A stretch of 64,000 nucleotides of DNA from the NCBI RefSeq assembly GCF_013128195.2, contig NZ_CP053452.2, forward strand, positions 3,844,001-3,908,000. The letters run 5' to 3'. The translations under genes were made by a program, and so were the position numbers. A model generated the notes under the pieces. The model was not told the DNA's origin. It did no database searches and was given only the letters and a program-made list of their open reading frames with translations. Shown here in pieces: positions 8,446 to 17,409 of this stretch (the stretch's first letter is position 1; each line of letters begins with the position of its first letter). The DNA comes from Frigoriglobus tundricola (GTDB lineage Bacteria; Planctomycetota; Planctomycetia; Gemmatales; Gemmataceae).

Positions 8446-10872
8446 TCAGTGGTTCAGGATGAACTCTCGGGTGTTGACCAGCGCCCAAAGCAGGTCGGTG
8501 ACGCCCTCGGTGCGGTTCTTCGACTCCTTCAGGTGCTTCACGGCGTCGGCCTTCTCGGACGGTTTCGGCACGCGCGAGAGCGTGGCGAGGAACGCCTCTT
8601 CGGCGAGCTCCTCATCGCTCAACTTGGACTTCGCGAGTTTCAGGGTGCGACCGTCGGCGGCCGTGAACTTCGTCAGCACCGCGGTATCGGTCATGCGGAA
8701 CAGCGTTTGGGGCAGTGCCGGTTCCGTGGCCCGCTCGCAGTCGCACGCCGTCGTGCGCGGCGGGCGGCCGAAGATGCGGAGCGCGTACGCCACGCTGCCG
8801 TTGAGCCGGCTGGAGCCGAGTTCGACCATCTTCGTGCCGAGCGGGGCTTCCTCCTGACCGGTGAACTTCTCTTCCACGCCCAGCGCCGCGTTCAGCACGT
8901 CCACCACCTGCTCGGCCATGAGTGGGCGGACGAACGCGTGCGAGTAGTTGTTCTTGTCGAACGTGTTGGTCGCGTTAGGGACATAGCTCAGTTGGTACGT
9001 GCGGCTCATCAGGATCGCGCGCTCGAGTTTGCGAATGTCGTAGTTGCTCGCGATAAAGTCCCGCGCGAGAACGTCGAGCAGGCGCGCGTTCGTGGGCGGG
9101 TTGGCGAGCGAGAAATCGTCCACCGGGTTCACCAACCCGACGCCGAAGTAGTGCGCCCACACGCGGTTCGCGAAGCTCCGGGCGAAGAACGGGTTGTCCT
9201 TCGCGGTGACCCACTCCGCCAGCGCGACCCGCGCGTCGGTTCCGGGCCTGATGACGATCTCCGGCCCGCCGAGCGCCCGGGGCTTCGGGGCGGTGTTGGT
9301 TGCGGGGTTCGGTCGCAACCGCGCCGCCGGACCGACGAACAGCTCGCGGACGAGCAGAATCTGATTGTTGTTGCCCTTCGGCGCGCCCTCGCGACGGGCG
9401 GCGTTCTCGGTATCGGCGACCTTCTTCACGTCGGGGCTACTGAACTGATTGTTCTGGAACGTGACCTGCGAGAACACGTTCGCGAACGCCCAGTACTCCT
9501 CCTGCGTCCAGCGGTCGGTGGGGTGCTTGTGGCACTGGGCACATTCGAGCCGGACGCCCAGGAACGCCGCCGCGACCTTCTCGCCCCACTGCTCCGTCGG
9601 AACGGCCGCCTGCCGGCGCCAGAACAGGTCGAGCGTCTTCTTCTCCGGGTACGTGGTCGTGAAGCCCTTCGCGGACTGCTCATCGACCTTCTTCACGAAC
9701 GCGACCCACTCCTCCGGTGGGGCGCCGTCGCGGCTCGTGGCGGTGAGGATGTCGCGCACGATCTGATCGTAAGGAACGTTGTCGGCGACGCGCTTGCGGA
9801 GCCAGTCGTGCCACATCTGCGACCGCTTGGGCTGCGTCGCCTGCGGCTGTTCGAGCGCCGCCGTGTTGTTGCCGGTGATGTCGGAGAGCTTCGTGGCCCA
9901 CACGGCGGCGTGGAGCGGGTGCGCGAGGAGCGCGTCGATCATCTTCTCGCGCTTCTTCGGGTCTGTGTCGGCGACGAACTGGCGGACCACATCGGGTGGC
10001 GGGAGCTGCGCGAGCGTATCGATGTACACGCGCCGGAGGAACATCTCGTCCGGCGCGAGGTCCGACGGCACCACGTTCATCAGCTTCAATTTGGCGAACA
10101 CTTCCTGATCGATGTCGTTCACTTCCGGTGGCGCCGGGTACGGCCCCGGCCGCGCCGGCGACGGCACCAGCACGCGAATCGCCTTCACGCTGCCGCGGTA
10201 CAGCACCGCGAGGCCGGCGTCGCCGGGCTGGCGCGGGGTGAGCAACCCGAACGGGGAAACGCTCGCAATGGCGTCGTCGGTGATCTTGAAGTCGCAAAAC
10301 GGCGTGATGTCTTCTCGGGTGCCGTCGCGGAAGGTCGCGGTGACGGTGAGCTGCTGCGCTTTCGCGTCGGACAGGAGCGCGAAATCGGCCGGGCTGATTT
10401 CGAGCTTCTCGATCGCGCCGCTGCCCCTGTCCCACTTCGCCCCGGACCGAATCCACTCGCGGAACGTGTTGTACACCCACCCGTCCTTGCCGAACCGCAT
10501 CCCGCCGTCGTGGGGCGTCTGGCCGGTCGCTTTCAGGAGCAACAGGCTCTCGTCGGGCTCCACCACGTTCACGCGGCGGCCGAGGTTGTCGCGGGTGAGG
10601 TTGGCGAAATCCGCCGCCGGTTCGTACCCGAACAGCGACAAGCGGAAGCCGTTCTTGCCCTGGAACGAGCCGTGGCAGCTCCCGGCGTTGCACCCGGCCT
10701 TCGAGAGCAGGCCCATGATGTGCCGCTCGAAGTCCACGGTCTTCACTCTTCCGCCGGTCGGGAGGTCCACACCGGCCGGGGGACCGACGGGCGGACGCCC
10801 GCCGGAGTCGCCCCGACTCGCGCCGGAGAGGGCCGCGCAAGCAACGAGGGCGTAGAAAAAGCGAGAAAACAT
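8446..10872 (-). CDS. DUF1549/DUF1553 (PSCyt1-PSD1-like) secreted protein (808 aa)
   Basis: These large planctomycete proteins pair with DUF1501 proteins and are predicted to be exported. ATG at 10872 begins a signal peptide (MFSRFFYALVACAALSGASR). An N-terminal module holds a cysteine pair, CNAGSCHG, near residues 59-66, in the manner of cytochrome-like PSCyt domains. An Ig-like stretch follows (LTVTATFRDGTREDITPF). The DUF1549 part is at about 300-500 and contains a haem-type CAQCH motif near 443. The DUF1553 part runs to the end (SFANRVWAHYFGVGLVNPVDD, MSRTYQLSYVPN). One CXXCH and one CxxxCH-like site suggest haem or metal binding, which is not proven. The upstream 437 bases carry three tandem hairpins. 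Confidence 0.92.
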   Translation of the reverse strand: MFSRFFYALVACAALSGASRGDSGGRPPVGPPAGVDLPTGGRVKTVDFERHIMGLLSKAGCNAGSCHGSFQGKNGFRLSLFGYEPAADFANLTRDNLGRRVNVVEPDESLLLLKATGQTPHDGGMRFGKDGWVYNTFREWIRSGAKWDRGSGAIEKLEISPADFALLSDAKAQQLTVTATFRDGTREDITPFCDFKITDDAIASVSPFGLLTPRQPGDAGLAVLYRGSVKAIRVLVPSPARPGPYPAPPEVNDIDQEVFAKLKLMNVVPSDLAPDEMFLRRVYIDTLAQLPPPDVVRQFVADTDPKKREKMIDALLAHPLHAAVWATKLSDITGNNTAALEQPQATQPKRSQMWHDWLRKRVADNVPYDQIVRDILTATSRDGAPPEEWVAFVKKVDEQSAKGFTTTYPEKKTLDLFWRRQAAVPTEQWGEKVAAAFLGVRLECAQCHKHPTDRWTQEEYWAFANVFSQVTFQNNQFSSPDVKKVADTENAARREGAPKGNNNQILLVRELFVGPAARLRPNPATNTAPKPRALGGPEIVIRPGTDARVALAEWVTAKDNPFFARSFANRVWAHYFGVGLVNPVDDFSLANPPTNARLLDVLARDFIASNYDIRKLERAILMSRTYQLSYVPNATNTFDKNNYSHAFVRPLMAEQVVDVLNAALGVEEKFTGQEEAPLGTKMVELGSSRLNGSVAYALRIFGRPPRTTACDCERATEPALPQTLFRMTDTAVLTKFTAADGRTLKLAKSKLSDEELAEEAFLATLSRVPKPSEKADAVKHLKESKNRTEGVTDLLWALVNTREFILNH

Positions 10873-11309
10873 GACGGCGTCTCGACGGGTGTCGTCCGGT
10901 GCGGGGCGGGCGGCGGGCGGGATCGTGAAGAAGGGCGGGTGTTGAGTCAACCGACCGTCTTCCTCAAAGCTTCGTGTGCCGCGTGCGTGCGAGCAAGTCG
11001 AATCGTCGCTCAGGTTTCTCTGATTTTTTGCGGACCTGCCACGCGCGGCTCGTGCGAAATCAGAAGCCCGCCGTGCGGACGGGCAGACCCCGCGCGGCGA
11101 TTTTTTGCCGAATGGGAATTGGGAGAGTTCTCGCTCGACGCGACTCACGGCACGTCGGCCCTGCCGCCCGGTCCGAAGGACCGGGCTCCCTCACCCCCGG
11201 CCAACGGCCGGGGTTCAAATGATTTCGCCCCGGTCCGAGCGCCAGAGCCTTCAAGGCTCTGGCGCTCGGACCGGGGCGAAGAATCGGCCCCTGGTACACG
11301 TTCTCTGGC
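10873..11309. other. Gene-free stretch with three tandem hairpins
   Basis: This gap lies between the stop of the SurA-like gene (11310) and the start of the DUF1549/1553 gene (10872), both on the minus strand. The left two thirds probably hold the promoter of the 10872 gene, though I cannot assign boxes. The right third holds the three hairpins listed at 11167-11280. Confidence 0.6.
11167..11280. repeat. Cluster of three perfect hairpins, the last a 57-bp near-palindrome
   Basis: Hairpin 1 is CCCGGTCC (11167-11174) with GGACCGGG (11178-11185). Hairpin 2 is CCCCGGCC (11195-11202) with GGCCGGGG (11206-11213). Hairpin 3 has 28-bp perfect arms (11224-11251 and 11253-11280) separated by a single C. 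All three share GGTCC/GGCC-rich cores. They follow the stop of the SurA-like gene and may end its transcript, but hairpin 3 is long enough to extrude as a cruciform. Confidence 0.8.
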
Positions 11310-12494
11310 TTACGGCTTCGGCGACATCGGCGGCCCGCCGACCGGTTGCCGGGTCGGCGGCACGCCGCCGGCCTGGTTCACGATGTTATCCACGCGCGCC
11401 TCGTTCACGATGTTGTCCACCCCCTCGCGGAATTCCGCCTCATGCTTGCGGGCTTCCATCGCGCTCGGCGCGCCGCGCAGGAGCAGGTTCGGCGCCGCCG
11501 CCGCCTTCAGCGCCTGGAAACATTTCGGAATTTCCAGGTCCAGTCGCTTCGCGAACAGCTCCTTACGGAGCGTGTCCTTCATCGCGGCATCGAGAACCTT
11601 ACCCGGTTCGGCGGGAACGGCCGCGGTGTACTTGATGCACATGAGGCCGGACGGCACCTCGAGGATGCCGCTGATCTCGCCCACCTTCACGCTGTACAGC
11701 GTCTTCACCACGATGTCGTCTTCGGCCTCCGGGTACCGGCCGAGCGGTTTGATGCGCCCGCACGCGGCGGCCAGGTTCGGGTCCGCTTGCTGCTTCGCGA
11801 CGCGGTCGAAGTCCTCGTCGCCCTTGCGGGCCTCGTCCCATTGCTTCTGGGCGACCTTCAGATCGGCCTTGCTCCAGCAGATGATTTTCGCTTCCCGGCG
11901 CTCGCCGTAGCGGTTCTCGTACACCTTCCGAACGTCCTCGTCCGTCACCTTGACGCGGTCCTGGCACATCTTGGCGAGCACCAGCCGCGGCTTGATGACG
12001 TCCTCGACCCACTCGTAGAGCGACTTGTTGTACTTCGGCAGCACGTGCTTCTCGAAGTCCGATTTGCTGATGCCCAGCCCGCGGAGGTCGTCCTCCAGCG
12101 CGGCCTGCACCTCGACCGCCGTGACGGTGATGCCGCGCCGCCCCGCCTCGATCTCGATGACCCGCTTGTTCACGAGCAGCTCGAGCTTCTCGGCCCCGCC
12201 GCGGGCAATGAGGAAGTCCCCCAGTTCCTCGCGGGAGATGGGGGTGTTGCCGTACACGTACGCGACCACCCGGCGGTCCGCTTGCGGTTGTTGCTGCTGC
12301 GGTTGCGGCAGGGCGCCGGACCGGACGGCCCCGCCCGGTGGAACGGGCTGCATCGCCGCCGGGAGCGGACCGGGCACGGGCTGTGCCACGGCGCGGTCGC
12401 TGGTGATGCCGAACACGTACCCGGCGGCGGCCACCCCGGCCAGCGCCGCCCCCCGCACCAGACGGCGACGACGGTCGCCCAGGTTCAGTGTCAT
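11310..12494 (-). CDS. SurA-like peptidyl-prolyl isomerase / periplasmic chaperone (394 aa)
   Basis: The protein has a Tat-like or Sec signal (DRRRRLVRGAALAGVAAAGYVFG), a Pro/Gln-rich linker (residues about 38-75), a SurA-type N-terminal helical domain (NTPISREELGDFLIARGG onward) and a parvulin-like part (residues about 190-290, with REAKIICWSKADL and LGRYPEAEDDIVVKTLYSVKVGEISGIL-like strands). Parvulin-class proteins speed proline isomerisation and help outer-membrane proteins fold. The C-terminus holds a short repeat, DNIVNEARVDNIVNQA. The ATG at 12494 fits the signal. Whether the isomerase site is active cannot be judged by eye, so chaperone function is the safer call. Confidence 0.83.
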   Translation of the reverse strand: MTLNLGDRRRRLVRGAALAGVAAAGYVFGITSDRAVAQPVPGPLPAAMQPVPPGGAVRSGALPQPQQQQPQADRRVVAYVYGNTPISREELGDFLIARGGAEKLELLVNKRVIEIEAGRRGITVTAVEVQAALEDDLRGLGISKSDFEKHVLPKYNKSLYEWVEDVIKPRLVLAKMCQDRVKVTDEDVRKVYENRYGERREAKIICWSKADLKVAQKQWDEARKGDEDFDRVAKQQADPNLAAACGRIKPLGRYPEAEDDIVVKTLYSVKVGEISGILEVPSGLMCIKYTAAVPAEPGKVLDAAMKDTLRKELFAKRLDLEIPKCFQALKAAAAPNLLLRGAPSAMEARKHEAEFREGVDNIVNEARVDNIVNQAGGVPPTRQPVGGPPMSPKP

Positions 12495-12971
12495 CCCGTT
12501 CCCTCCACGTGGAGCGGCCGTGAAGCCCGGCTGTGCGGGCGACAGGTCGCGAGGAGCAATGTCGCACGATTGCGACGCGGCTTATAGCAGCCCGGGCGGG
12601 GGCCGCAAGGGAACTTGAGGAGAAATGAAAAAGAGTGTACCCGGTCGGGCTCGGCGTCCCGGGTCCGCAGATTTCACCACAAAGGCACGAAGGTCGCACA
12701 GAGGGCCACAAAGAAAACTGAAGGCGAGGATTGAGACAAGAATTGAGAAGGCCGAGACCACAAAGAAAACAAAGCAGTCTCTGCGGTCCGGTCTCAAGCG
12801 TTCTCGTCTTTGTGCCCTCTGAATTGGGTCTTCTTCTCGGTCTTCTGTTTTCTTTGTGGCCCTTTGTGCGCGACCTTCGTGCCTTTGTGGTGAAATCTGC
12901 GGTACCCGGACGCCCTCCCGCGCCCCGAGAGCGAGAAAAAGCATCTCGTGGGGGGCGCGAGCGGAGGCGCG
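12495..12971. other. Gene-free stretch dominated by a large inverted repeat
   Basis: This gap of 477 bases lies between two minus-strand genes. About half is the inverted repeat at 12653-12915. I see no convincing reading frame. The repeat region is less GC-rich than its surroundings. Confidence 0.6.
12653..12915. repeat. Long inverted repeat of the TTCACCACAAAGGC type
   Basis: Left arm 12661-12720 (GGGTCCGCAGATTTCACCAC, then AAAGGCACGAAGGTCGCACA and on to a CACAAAGAAAAC end) is matched in inverted form by about 12845-12908 with a few differences. The spacer of about 120 bases repeats fragments of the arms (CCACAAAGAAAACAAAG). A related repeat with arms TTCACCACAGAGGCATAAAG lies at 46082-46283, so this is a dispersed family. 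It does not encode a recognisable protein. Confidence 0.85.
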
Positions 12972-13352
12972 TTACTTCTCGACCTTCTTGAGGACCATGA
13001 CCTTGTCCAGCACCTCGTCGTTGATGACGAGCGACGACTTGTTCAGCAGGACGATGCGCCCCTTATCGTTCTTGCTGTTGTCTTTGCCGGTGAGGACGAG
13101 GGTGTCGCGCTCGATCTTGTACCCCCCGATCCCCTCGGTCCGCACCTGCCCGTCCTTGTCCTTGAAGGTGATGGTCACCTTGCCGTCGGCGGTGAACTCC
13201 AGTTTGATCCCGACCGGGATGCCGGCCGGGATCTGGCTGTAAACCATCTCCCACGTGCCGACGATCAGCTCCTTGTTGTCGTCGGCCCCGCGCGCGGCAC
13301 CGGTCAGACCCGCCAGACCGAACACGACCGCCACAACTGCACGCGCGCGCAT
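12972..13352 (-). CDS. Small secreted protein of a Gemmata paralogous type (126 aa)
   Basis: A signal peptide (MRARAVVAVVFGLAGLTGAARG) precedes a compact beta-rich domain of about 100 residues. IVGTWEMVYSQIPAGIPVG begins the domain, followed by LEFTADGKVTITFKDKDGQ, a GGYKIERDTLVLTG strand and a final VLDKVMVLKKVEK. The order G-T-W, then F-x-x-D-G-K-V, then Y-x-I-x-x-D-x-L resembles the lipocalin-like small families that are amplified in Gemmata and relatives (TIGR03066/TIGR03067 type), from memory of those families. Function is unknown. The start ATG at 13352 is set by the signal peptide. It is divergent from the acyltransferase fusion gene that starts 111 bases away. Confidence 0.8.
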   Translation of the reverse strand: MRARAVVAVVFGLAGLTGAARGADDNKELIVGTWEMVYSQIPAGIPVGIKLEFTADGKVTITFKDKDGQVRTEGIGGYKIERDTLVLTGKDNSKNDKGRIVLLNKSSLVINDEVLDKVMVLKKVEK

Positions 13353-13462
13353 TCCGCACCCCTTTCCGAGTGAATCCGGACCTCACTCTCACGTTCCCAC
13401 TCGCGGGCCGGGGTGTCAATGCCTATCCTGAACGCACTCAAAACGTGCGATGAGGGGTGCCG

Positions 13463-16096
13463 ATGTTGGAACCGATCCGGTGGGCCGCCTGGGCGGTGAT
13501 GCGTGTCCTTCTGTCGCTGCGCTACACGGTCAAGGTGGTCGGCACCGAGGCCGTACGGAACCGGCCCGGCCCGTACCTCATCATGCCCAACCACCCGGCG
13601 TTCACCGACCCGCCGAACCTGCTCGTGCGGCTCTGGCCGGTCTTCCGGATGCGGCCGCTGTTCCTCGAATCGAACTTCCGGAACCCGCTGTTCAAGCCGT
13701 TCGCCTGGCTGCTCCGCGGGATCAAGATGCCGGACATCGTGAGGGCCAGCGCGGAGGACCGGCGCCGGGCGGAGGGGGCCGTGGGCGCCGTGATCGCGGC
13801 CCTGCGGGCCGGCGAGAACGTGATCCTGTGGCCGAGCGGCCGGCTGTCCCGCGACGGCGCCGAGCACCTGGGCGGGGCGCGCTCCGCCGCCGACGTGCTG
13901 GCCGCGGTTCCCGGTGTCACGGTCGTGCTGGCCCGCACCCGCGGGCTGTGGGGCAGCATGTTCAGTTGGGCGGACGGCCAGCCGTCCATTTCCACGGGCC
14001 TCGTCCGCGGCCTCGGGCTGTGGGCCGCGAACCTGTTCGTCTTCGCCCCGCGGCGCCGGGTCACGGTCACGCTCGAAGCGTTCACCCCGGACCAGCGCCC
14101 CGCGCCGACCCGTGAGGCCGTCAACAAGTGGCTCGACGAGTGGTACAACGCGGACGCTCCGCACGAGGAGCCGGTATTCGTCCCGCGGCACTTTCTGTTC
14201 GGCCCGCGGACGCACGCGTACCCGCCGCCGGCCGCGGCGGCGCACGAGTACGACCTGTCGAAGGTGAAGCCGGAGACCCGGGCCGTGGTGGCGCAGTTCA
14301 TTTCGGACAAGTTGAAGCGCCCGCTCGCCCCGGACGAGACCGCCGCCGACGCGACCTTTCTCCAACTCGGCATGGACAGCCTCGACGCGATGGACGTGGC
14401 GCTGGCGGTGGAGCAGCGGTTCGGGTTCAGCAGCGACACCGTACCCACCACCGTCGGCGGGCTGTGGGCGATCGCCGAGGGGCTGAGCCAGAACGCGCCG
14501 CCGAAGCCGCCGCCGGCCGGCTGGTTCGACCCGGCCCCGGACGACGCGCCGCTGACCATTCTCGGCGAGACGGTGAGCGCCGCGTTCCTGACGCAGGCGG
14601 TCGCGCGGAAGAAGCAGGTGATCGCGGCGGACGACCTCGCGGGCGGGGTGACGTACGAGAAGTGCATCGTCGGGGCGTGGGCGATGTCCGCGAAGTTCCG
14701 GGCCATCGCCGCGCCCAATGTAGGTCTGATGCTGCCGGCGGCGGTCGCGTGCGACCTGGCGTTCCTGGGCCTGCACCTCGCCGACAAGCTGCCCGTGATG
14801 CTGAACTGGACGACCGGCCCCGGCAACCTGGCGCACGCCGCGAAGATCATGGGCCTCACCCACGTCGTCACGTCGAAGGCGTTCATCGACCGCACGCAGG
14901 TGCAGGTGCCCGGCACGCAGTTCGTGTTCCTCGAAGACGTCCGCGCCGGCCTCGGCAAGTGGGGCCTGCTCCGCAAGTTGCTCGCCGTGCGGCTGTTCCC
15001 CGGGGCGGTCAGAGCGGGACTCTTGAAGGCGGTGTCGGCCGACCCGAACCGGCCGGCGGTGGTGCTGTTCACGAGCGGCAGCGAAAAGGCGCCGAAGGCG
15101 GTGCCGCTGACGCACGCGAACATCATCAGCGACCAGCGGGGCTGCCTCGAAGCCCTGGACGTGAAGCGGAACAACTCGGTCCTCGGCTTCCTGCCGATGT
15201 TCCACAGCTTCGGCCTCACCATCACGGGCCTCTTGCCGCTGTTCGTCGGGGTGCGGGTGGTCCACCACCCCGACCCGACGGACTCCGGGGCCCTCGCCCG
15301 CAAGGCCGCCGCGTACAAGGCGACGCTCGTCGCCGGCACGCCGACGTTCATCAGCTACATCTTCGAGCGGGCCAAGCCGGGCGAACTGGACACGCTCGCC
15401 CTGATCATCCTGGGCGCGGAGAAAGCGCCCCCGGCGCTGTTCGAGCGGGCGAAGAGCGCCGCGCCGAACGCCGACGTGATCGAGGGGTACGGCATCACCG
15501 AGTGCGCGCCGGTGGTGTCGGTCACGCGGCCGGGACAGCCAAGGCGGCCGAATAGCATCGGACCACCACTCCCCGGCGTCGAGGTGTGCGCGACCGATCT
15601 GGAAACGAAGGCGGTGCTCCCGCGGGGCCGGATGGGGATGCTGCACGTGCGGGGGCCGAACGTGTTCCCCGGCTACATCGGGTACGACGGGCCGTCACCG
15701 TTCGAGGAACTGAACGGCCGGATGTGGTACGTGACCGGCGACCTCGCGGCGGTGGACGAGTCCGGCGAGGTCATCTTCCACGGCCGGCTGAAGCGGTTCC
15801 TGAAGGCGGGCGGCGAGATGATTTCGCTCCCGGCCCTGGAAGAGCCGCTGGCGAAGAAGTACCCGCCGACGGACGCGGGGCCGCGGGTGGCCGTGGAGGG
15901 CGTGGAGACGCCGGACGGGCGCCGCATCGTGCTGTTCACCACCGAGCCGATCACCGTCCGCGACGCGAACGCGCTCTTACAGGCCGAGGGCCTGCGCGGC
16001 GTGATGCGCCTGGACGACGTGAAACAGTTGGAGAAGCTGCCCGTTCTGGGCACCGGCAAGACGGACTACAAGGTGCTGCGGGCGATGATCACCTGA
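13463..16096 (+). CDS. PlsC acyltransferase - acyl carrier protein - AMP-ligase fusion (877 aa)
   Basis: Three modules lie in one chain. Residues about 1-215 are a PlsC-type glycerolipid acyltransferase with the H-x4-D motif NHPAFTD (H44, D49). Residues about 270-345 are an acyl carrier domain with the phosphopantetheine serine in LGMDSLDAMD (S306). Residues about 380-877 are an AMP-forming acyl ligase with LFTSGSEKAPKAV near 537, GYGITECAP near 675 and TGDLAAVDESGEV near 750. The layout is like Aas (acyl-ACP synthetase plus acyltransferase) with the domains swapped and a built-in carrier. The likely job is to activate fatty acids and place them on lysophospholipids. ATG at 13463 follows GAGGGG; a GTG at 13457 is possible. 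Confidence 0.88.
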   Translation: MLEPIRWAAWAVMRVLLSLRYTVKVVGTEAVRNRPGPYLIMPNHPAFTDPPNLLVRLWPVFRMRPLFLESNFRNPLFKPFAWLLRGIKMPDIVRASAEDRRRAEGAVGAVIAALRAGENVILWPSGRLSRDGAEHLGGARSAADVLAAVPGVTVVLARTRGLWGSMFSWADGQPSISTGLVRGLGLWAANLFVFAPRRRVTVTLEAFTPDQRPAPTREAVNKWLDEWYNADAPHEEPVFVPRHFLFGPRTHAYPPPAAAAHEYDLSKVKPETRAVVAQFISDKLKRPLAPDETAADATFLQLGMDSLDAMDVALAVEQRFGFSSDTVPTTVGGLWAIAEGLSQNAPPKPPPAGWFDPAPDDAPLTILGETVSAAFLTQAVARKKQVIAADDLAGGVTYEKCIVGAWAMSAKFRAIAAPNVGLMLPAAVACDLAFLGLHLADKLPVMLNWTTGPGNLAHAAKIMGLTHVVTSKAFIDRTQVQVPGTQFVFLEDVRAGLGKWGLLRKLLAVRLFPGAVRAGLLKAVSADPNRPAVVLFTSGSEKAPKAVPLTHANIISDQRGCLEALDVKRNNSVLGFLPMFHSFGLTITGLLPLFVGVRVVHHPDPTDSGALARKAAAYKATLVAGTPTFISYIFERAKPGELDTLALIILGAEKAPPALFERAKSAAPNADVIEGYGITECAPVVSVTRPGQPRRPNSIGPPLPGVEVCATDLETKAVLPRGRMGMLHVRGPNVFPGYIGYDGPSPFEELNGRMWYVTGDLAAVDESGEVIFHGRLKRFLKAGGEMISLPALEEPLAKKYPPTDAGPRVAVEGVETPDGRRIVLFTTEPITVRDANALLQAEGLRGVMRLDDVKQLEKLPVLGTGKTDYKVLRAMIT

Positions 16097-16229
16097 GCGA
16101 ACGCGCGGCCCGGGTCGGTGCGCGTGCCGACTTGGGCTTGTTGCCCGCCTTCGGTCGTGATTACCCTCCCCGGGTGCTGCGACCGGCTCCCAAGCCGCCG
16201 GTACGCCGATCCACGGAGGGTGAGTCACC

Positions 16230-16985
16230 ATGATTCGCTGGAGCGTACTGGCCGCTGGTGCGGTCGCGATGGTGTGTGCGGCGTTCGTTGCGGGGGCGTC
16301 CGTACCGGCGCGGACCGTCGAATCGACCGAGGTCAAAGCCGACGCCGCCAAATCGGTTCTCGTAATCGGCCAGAAGACCGCCGTCTTCAATATGGCCGCG
16401 GTCATGCGCGACTTCCACCAGGCGAAGTACCAGGTGTGGCTGCTGAACAACAAGAAGACCGAGATGTCCAAGAAGCTGCTCGCGTGGCGGGACGAGTACC
16501 TCCGCCACCAACAGGGCCTCCAGAAGAACCCGAACCATCCGGACAAGGAAAAGATCGCGCAAAAGATGCTGGCGCTCGCCCGCCAGATCGAGGACGAGGA
16601 CCGCCGGATCAACAAACAGCTCAACGAAGAGGCCAGCGTGATCATTTCCGATCTGTACGACATGATGAAGGCGGCCGTGGACCGGATCGCGCAGTCGAAC
16701 GGGTTCCAACTCGTCCTCGCGTATCCGGATGCCGTAACGCACGAAGAACAACAAAGCCCGTACATCAAGGAGCTGAAACTGAAGCCGCCGGCGGCCCAGC
16801 CGTTCTACGCCGCCCCGGAGATCGATATCACCGCCCGCCTCGTCGATGCCCTCAACGAGAAGCACCCGCCGATCGACGCGGAAACGATGCAACTGGTGGA
16901 CGTCTCCACGTTGGAAGCGCCGCCCGCAGCGGCGCCGTTTCCGGGCGGCCTGGTTCCGCCCCCGAACCCGTTGAAAACGCCGTGA
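16230..16985 (+). CDS. OmpH/Skp-like periplasmic protein (251 aa)
   Basis: Skp/OmpH proteins are periplasmic trimeric chaperones for outer-membrane proteins. ATG at 16230 follows GGAGGG and begins a signal peptide (MIRWSVLAAGAVAMVCAAFVAGA). A short beta strand (KTAVFNMAAVMRDF) leads into a long charged helical arm of about residues 60-150 (KKTEMSKKLLAWRDEYLRHQ onward), then returns to a strand (NGFQLVLAYPDAV). This is the Skp plan. The tail (residues about 185-251) is Pro/Ala-rich and unlike Skp. It is longer than the usual 160-170 residues for this reason. The gene stands alone, 133 bases after the acyl fusion gene. Confidence 0.82.
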   Translation: MIRWSVLAAGAVAMVCAAFVAGASVPARTVESTEVKADAAKSVLVIGQKTAVFNMAAVMRDFHQAKYQVWLLNNKKTEMSKKLLAWRDEYLRHQQGLQKNPNHPDKEKIAQKMLALARQIEDEDRRINKQLNEEASVIISDLYDMMKAAVDRIAQSNGFQLVLAYPDAVTHEEQQSPYIKELKLKPPAAQPFYAAPEIDITARLVDALNEKHPPIDAETMQLVDVSTLEAPPAAAPFPGGLVPPPNPLKTP

Positions 16986-17148
16986 TACGGGATCGTATTG
17001 ATCGGTACCCCTGGGACCGCGGGCGTCCCGCCCGCTTGCTACCGCCCACGAAATCGCGCCGGCGTGCCTCGTATCGCGAGTTGATCCGCAACGCAGCGGG
17101 CGGGACGCCCGCGGTCCCAGGGGTACCGATCAACACGACTTGGTATGA
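16984..17148. repeat. Inverted repeat with 37-bp perfect arms and conserved outer ends
   Basis: Inner arms 16999-17035 and 17096-17132 are exact complements of 37 bp (TGATCGGTACCCCTGGGACC onward) around a 60-base spacer. The outer flanks continue the pairing imperfectly: TGATACGGGATCGTATTGAT on the left and ATCAACACGACTTGGTATGA (about 17129-17148) on the right. The right flank is repeated at the right end of the element at 54012-54193. It lies in the 424-base gap 16986-17409; the rest of that gap shows no gene and presumably holds the promoter of the next gene. Confidence 0.85.
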
Positions 17149-17409
17149 TTCCCACCCGCTCACTCGGACCGCGTCGGGGCGCTTCGCGCCGATCGTTCTG
17201 TGGAGACGCGGACGGGAGAGGGGTTCTCCTCTCCCGTCGCGCAAGCTGTCATTCGTTTCACGTCCCTTTGATTACGTCCCGCGGCGCGCTCAACACGCGC
17301 GATACGCGGTCGCACTCGAAACTTCGCACACACCCGACCAACACCGGCTCCGCCCCGCCGTTACATCTCGCATCGAGTTGTGTTCCGCTCCCTCACCCAG
17401 GTCCGCACC

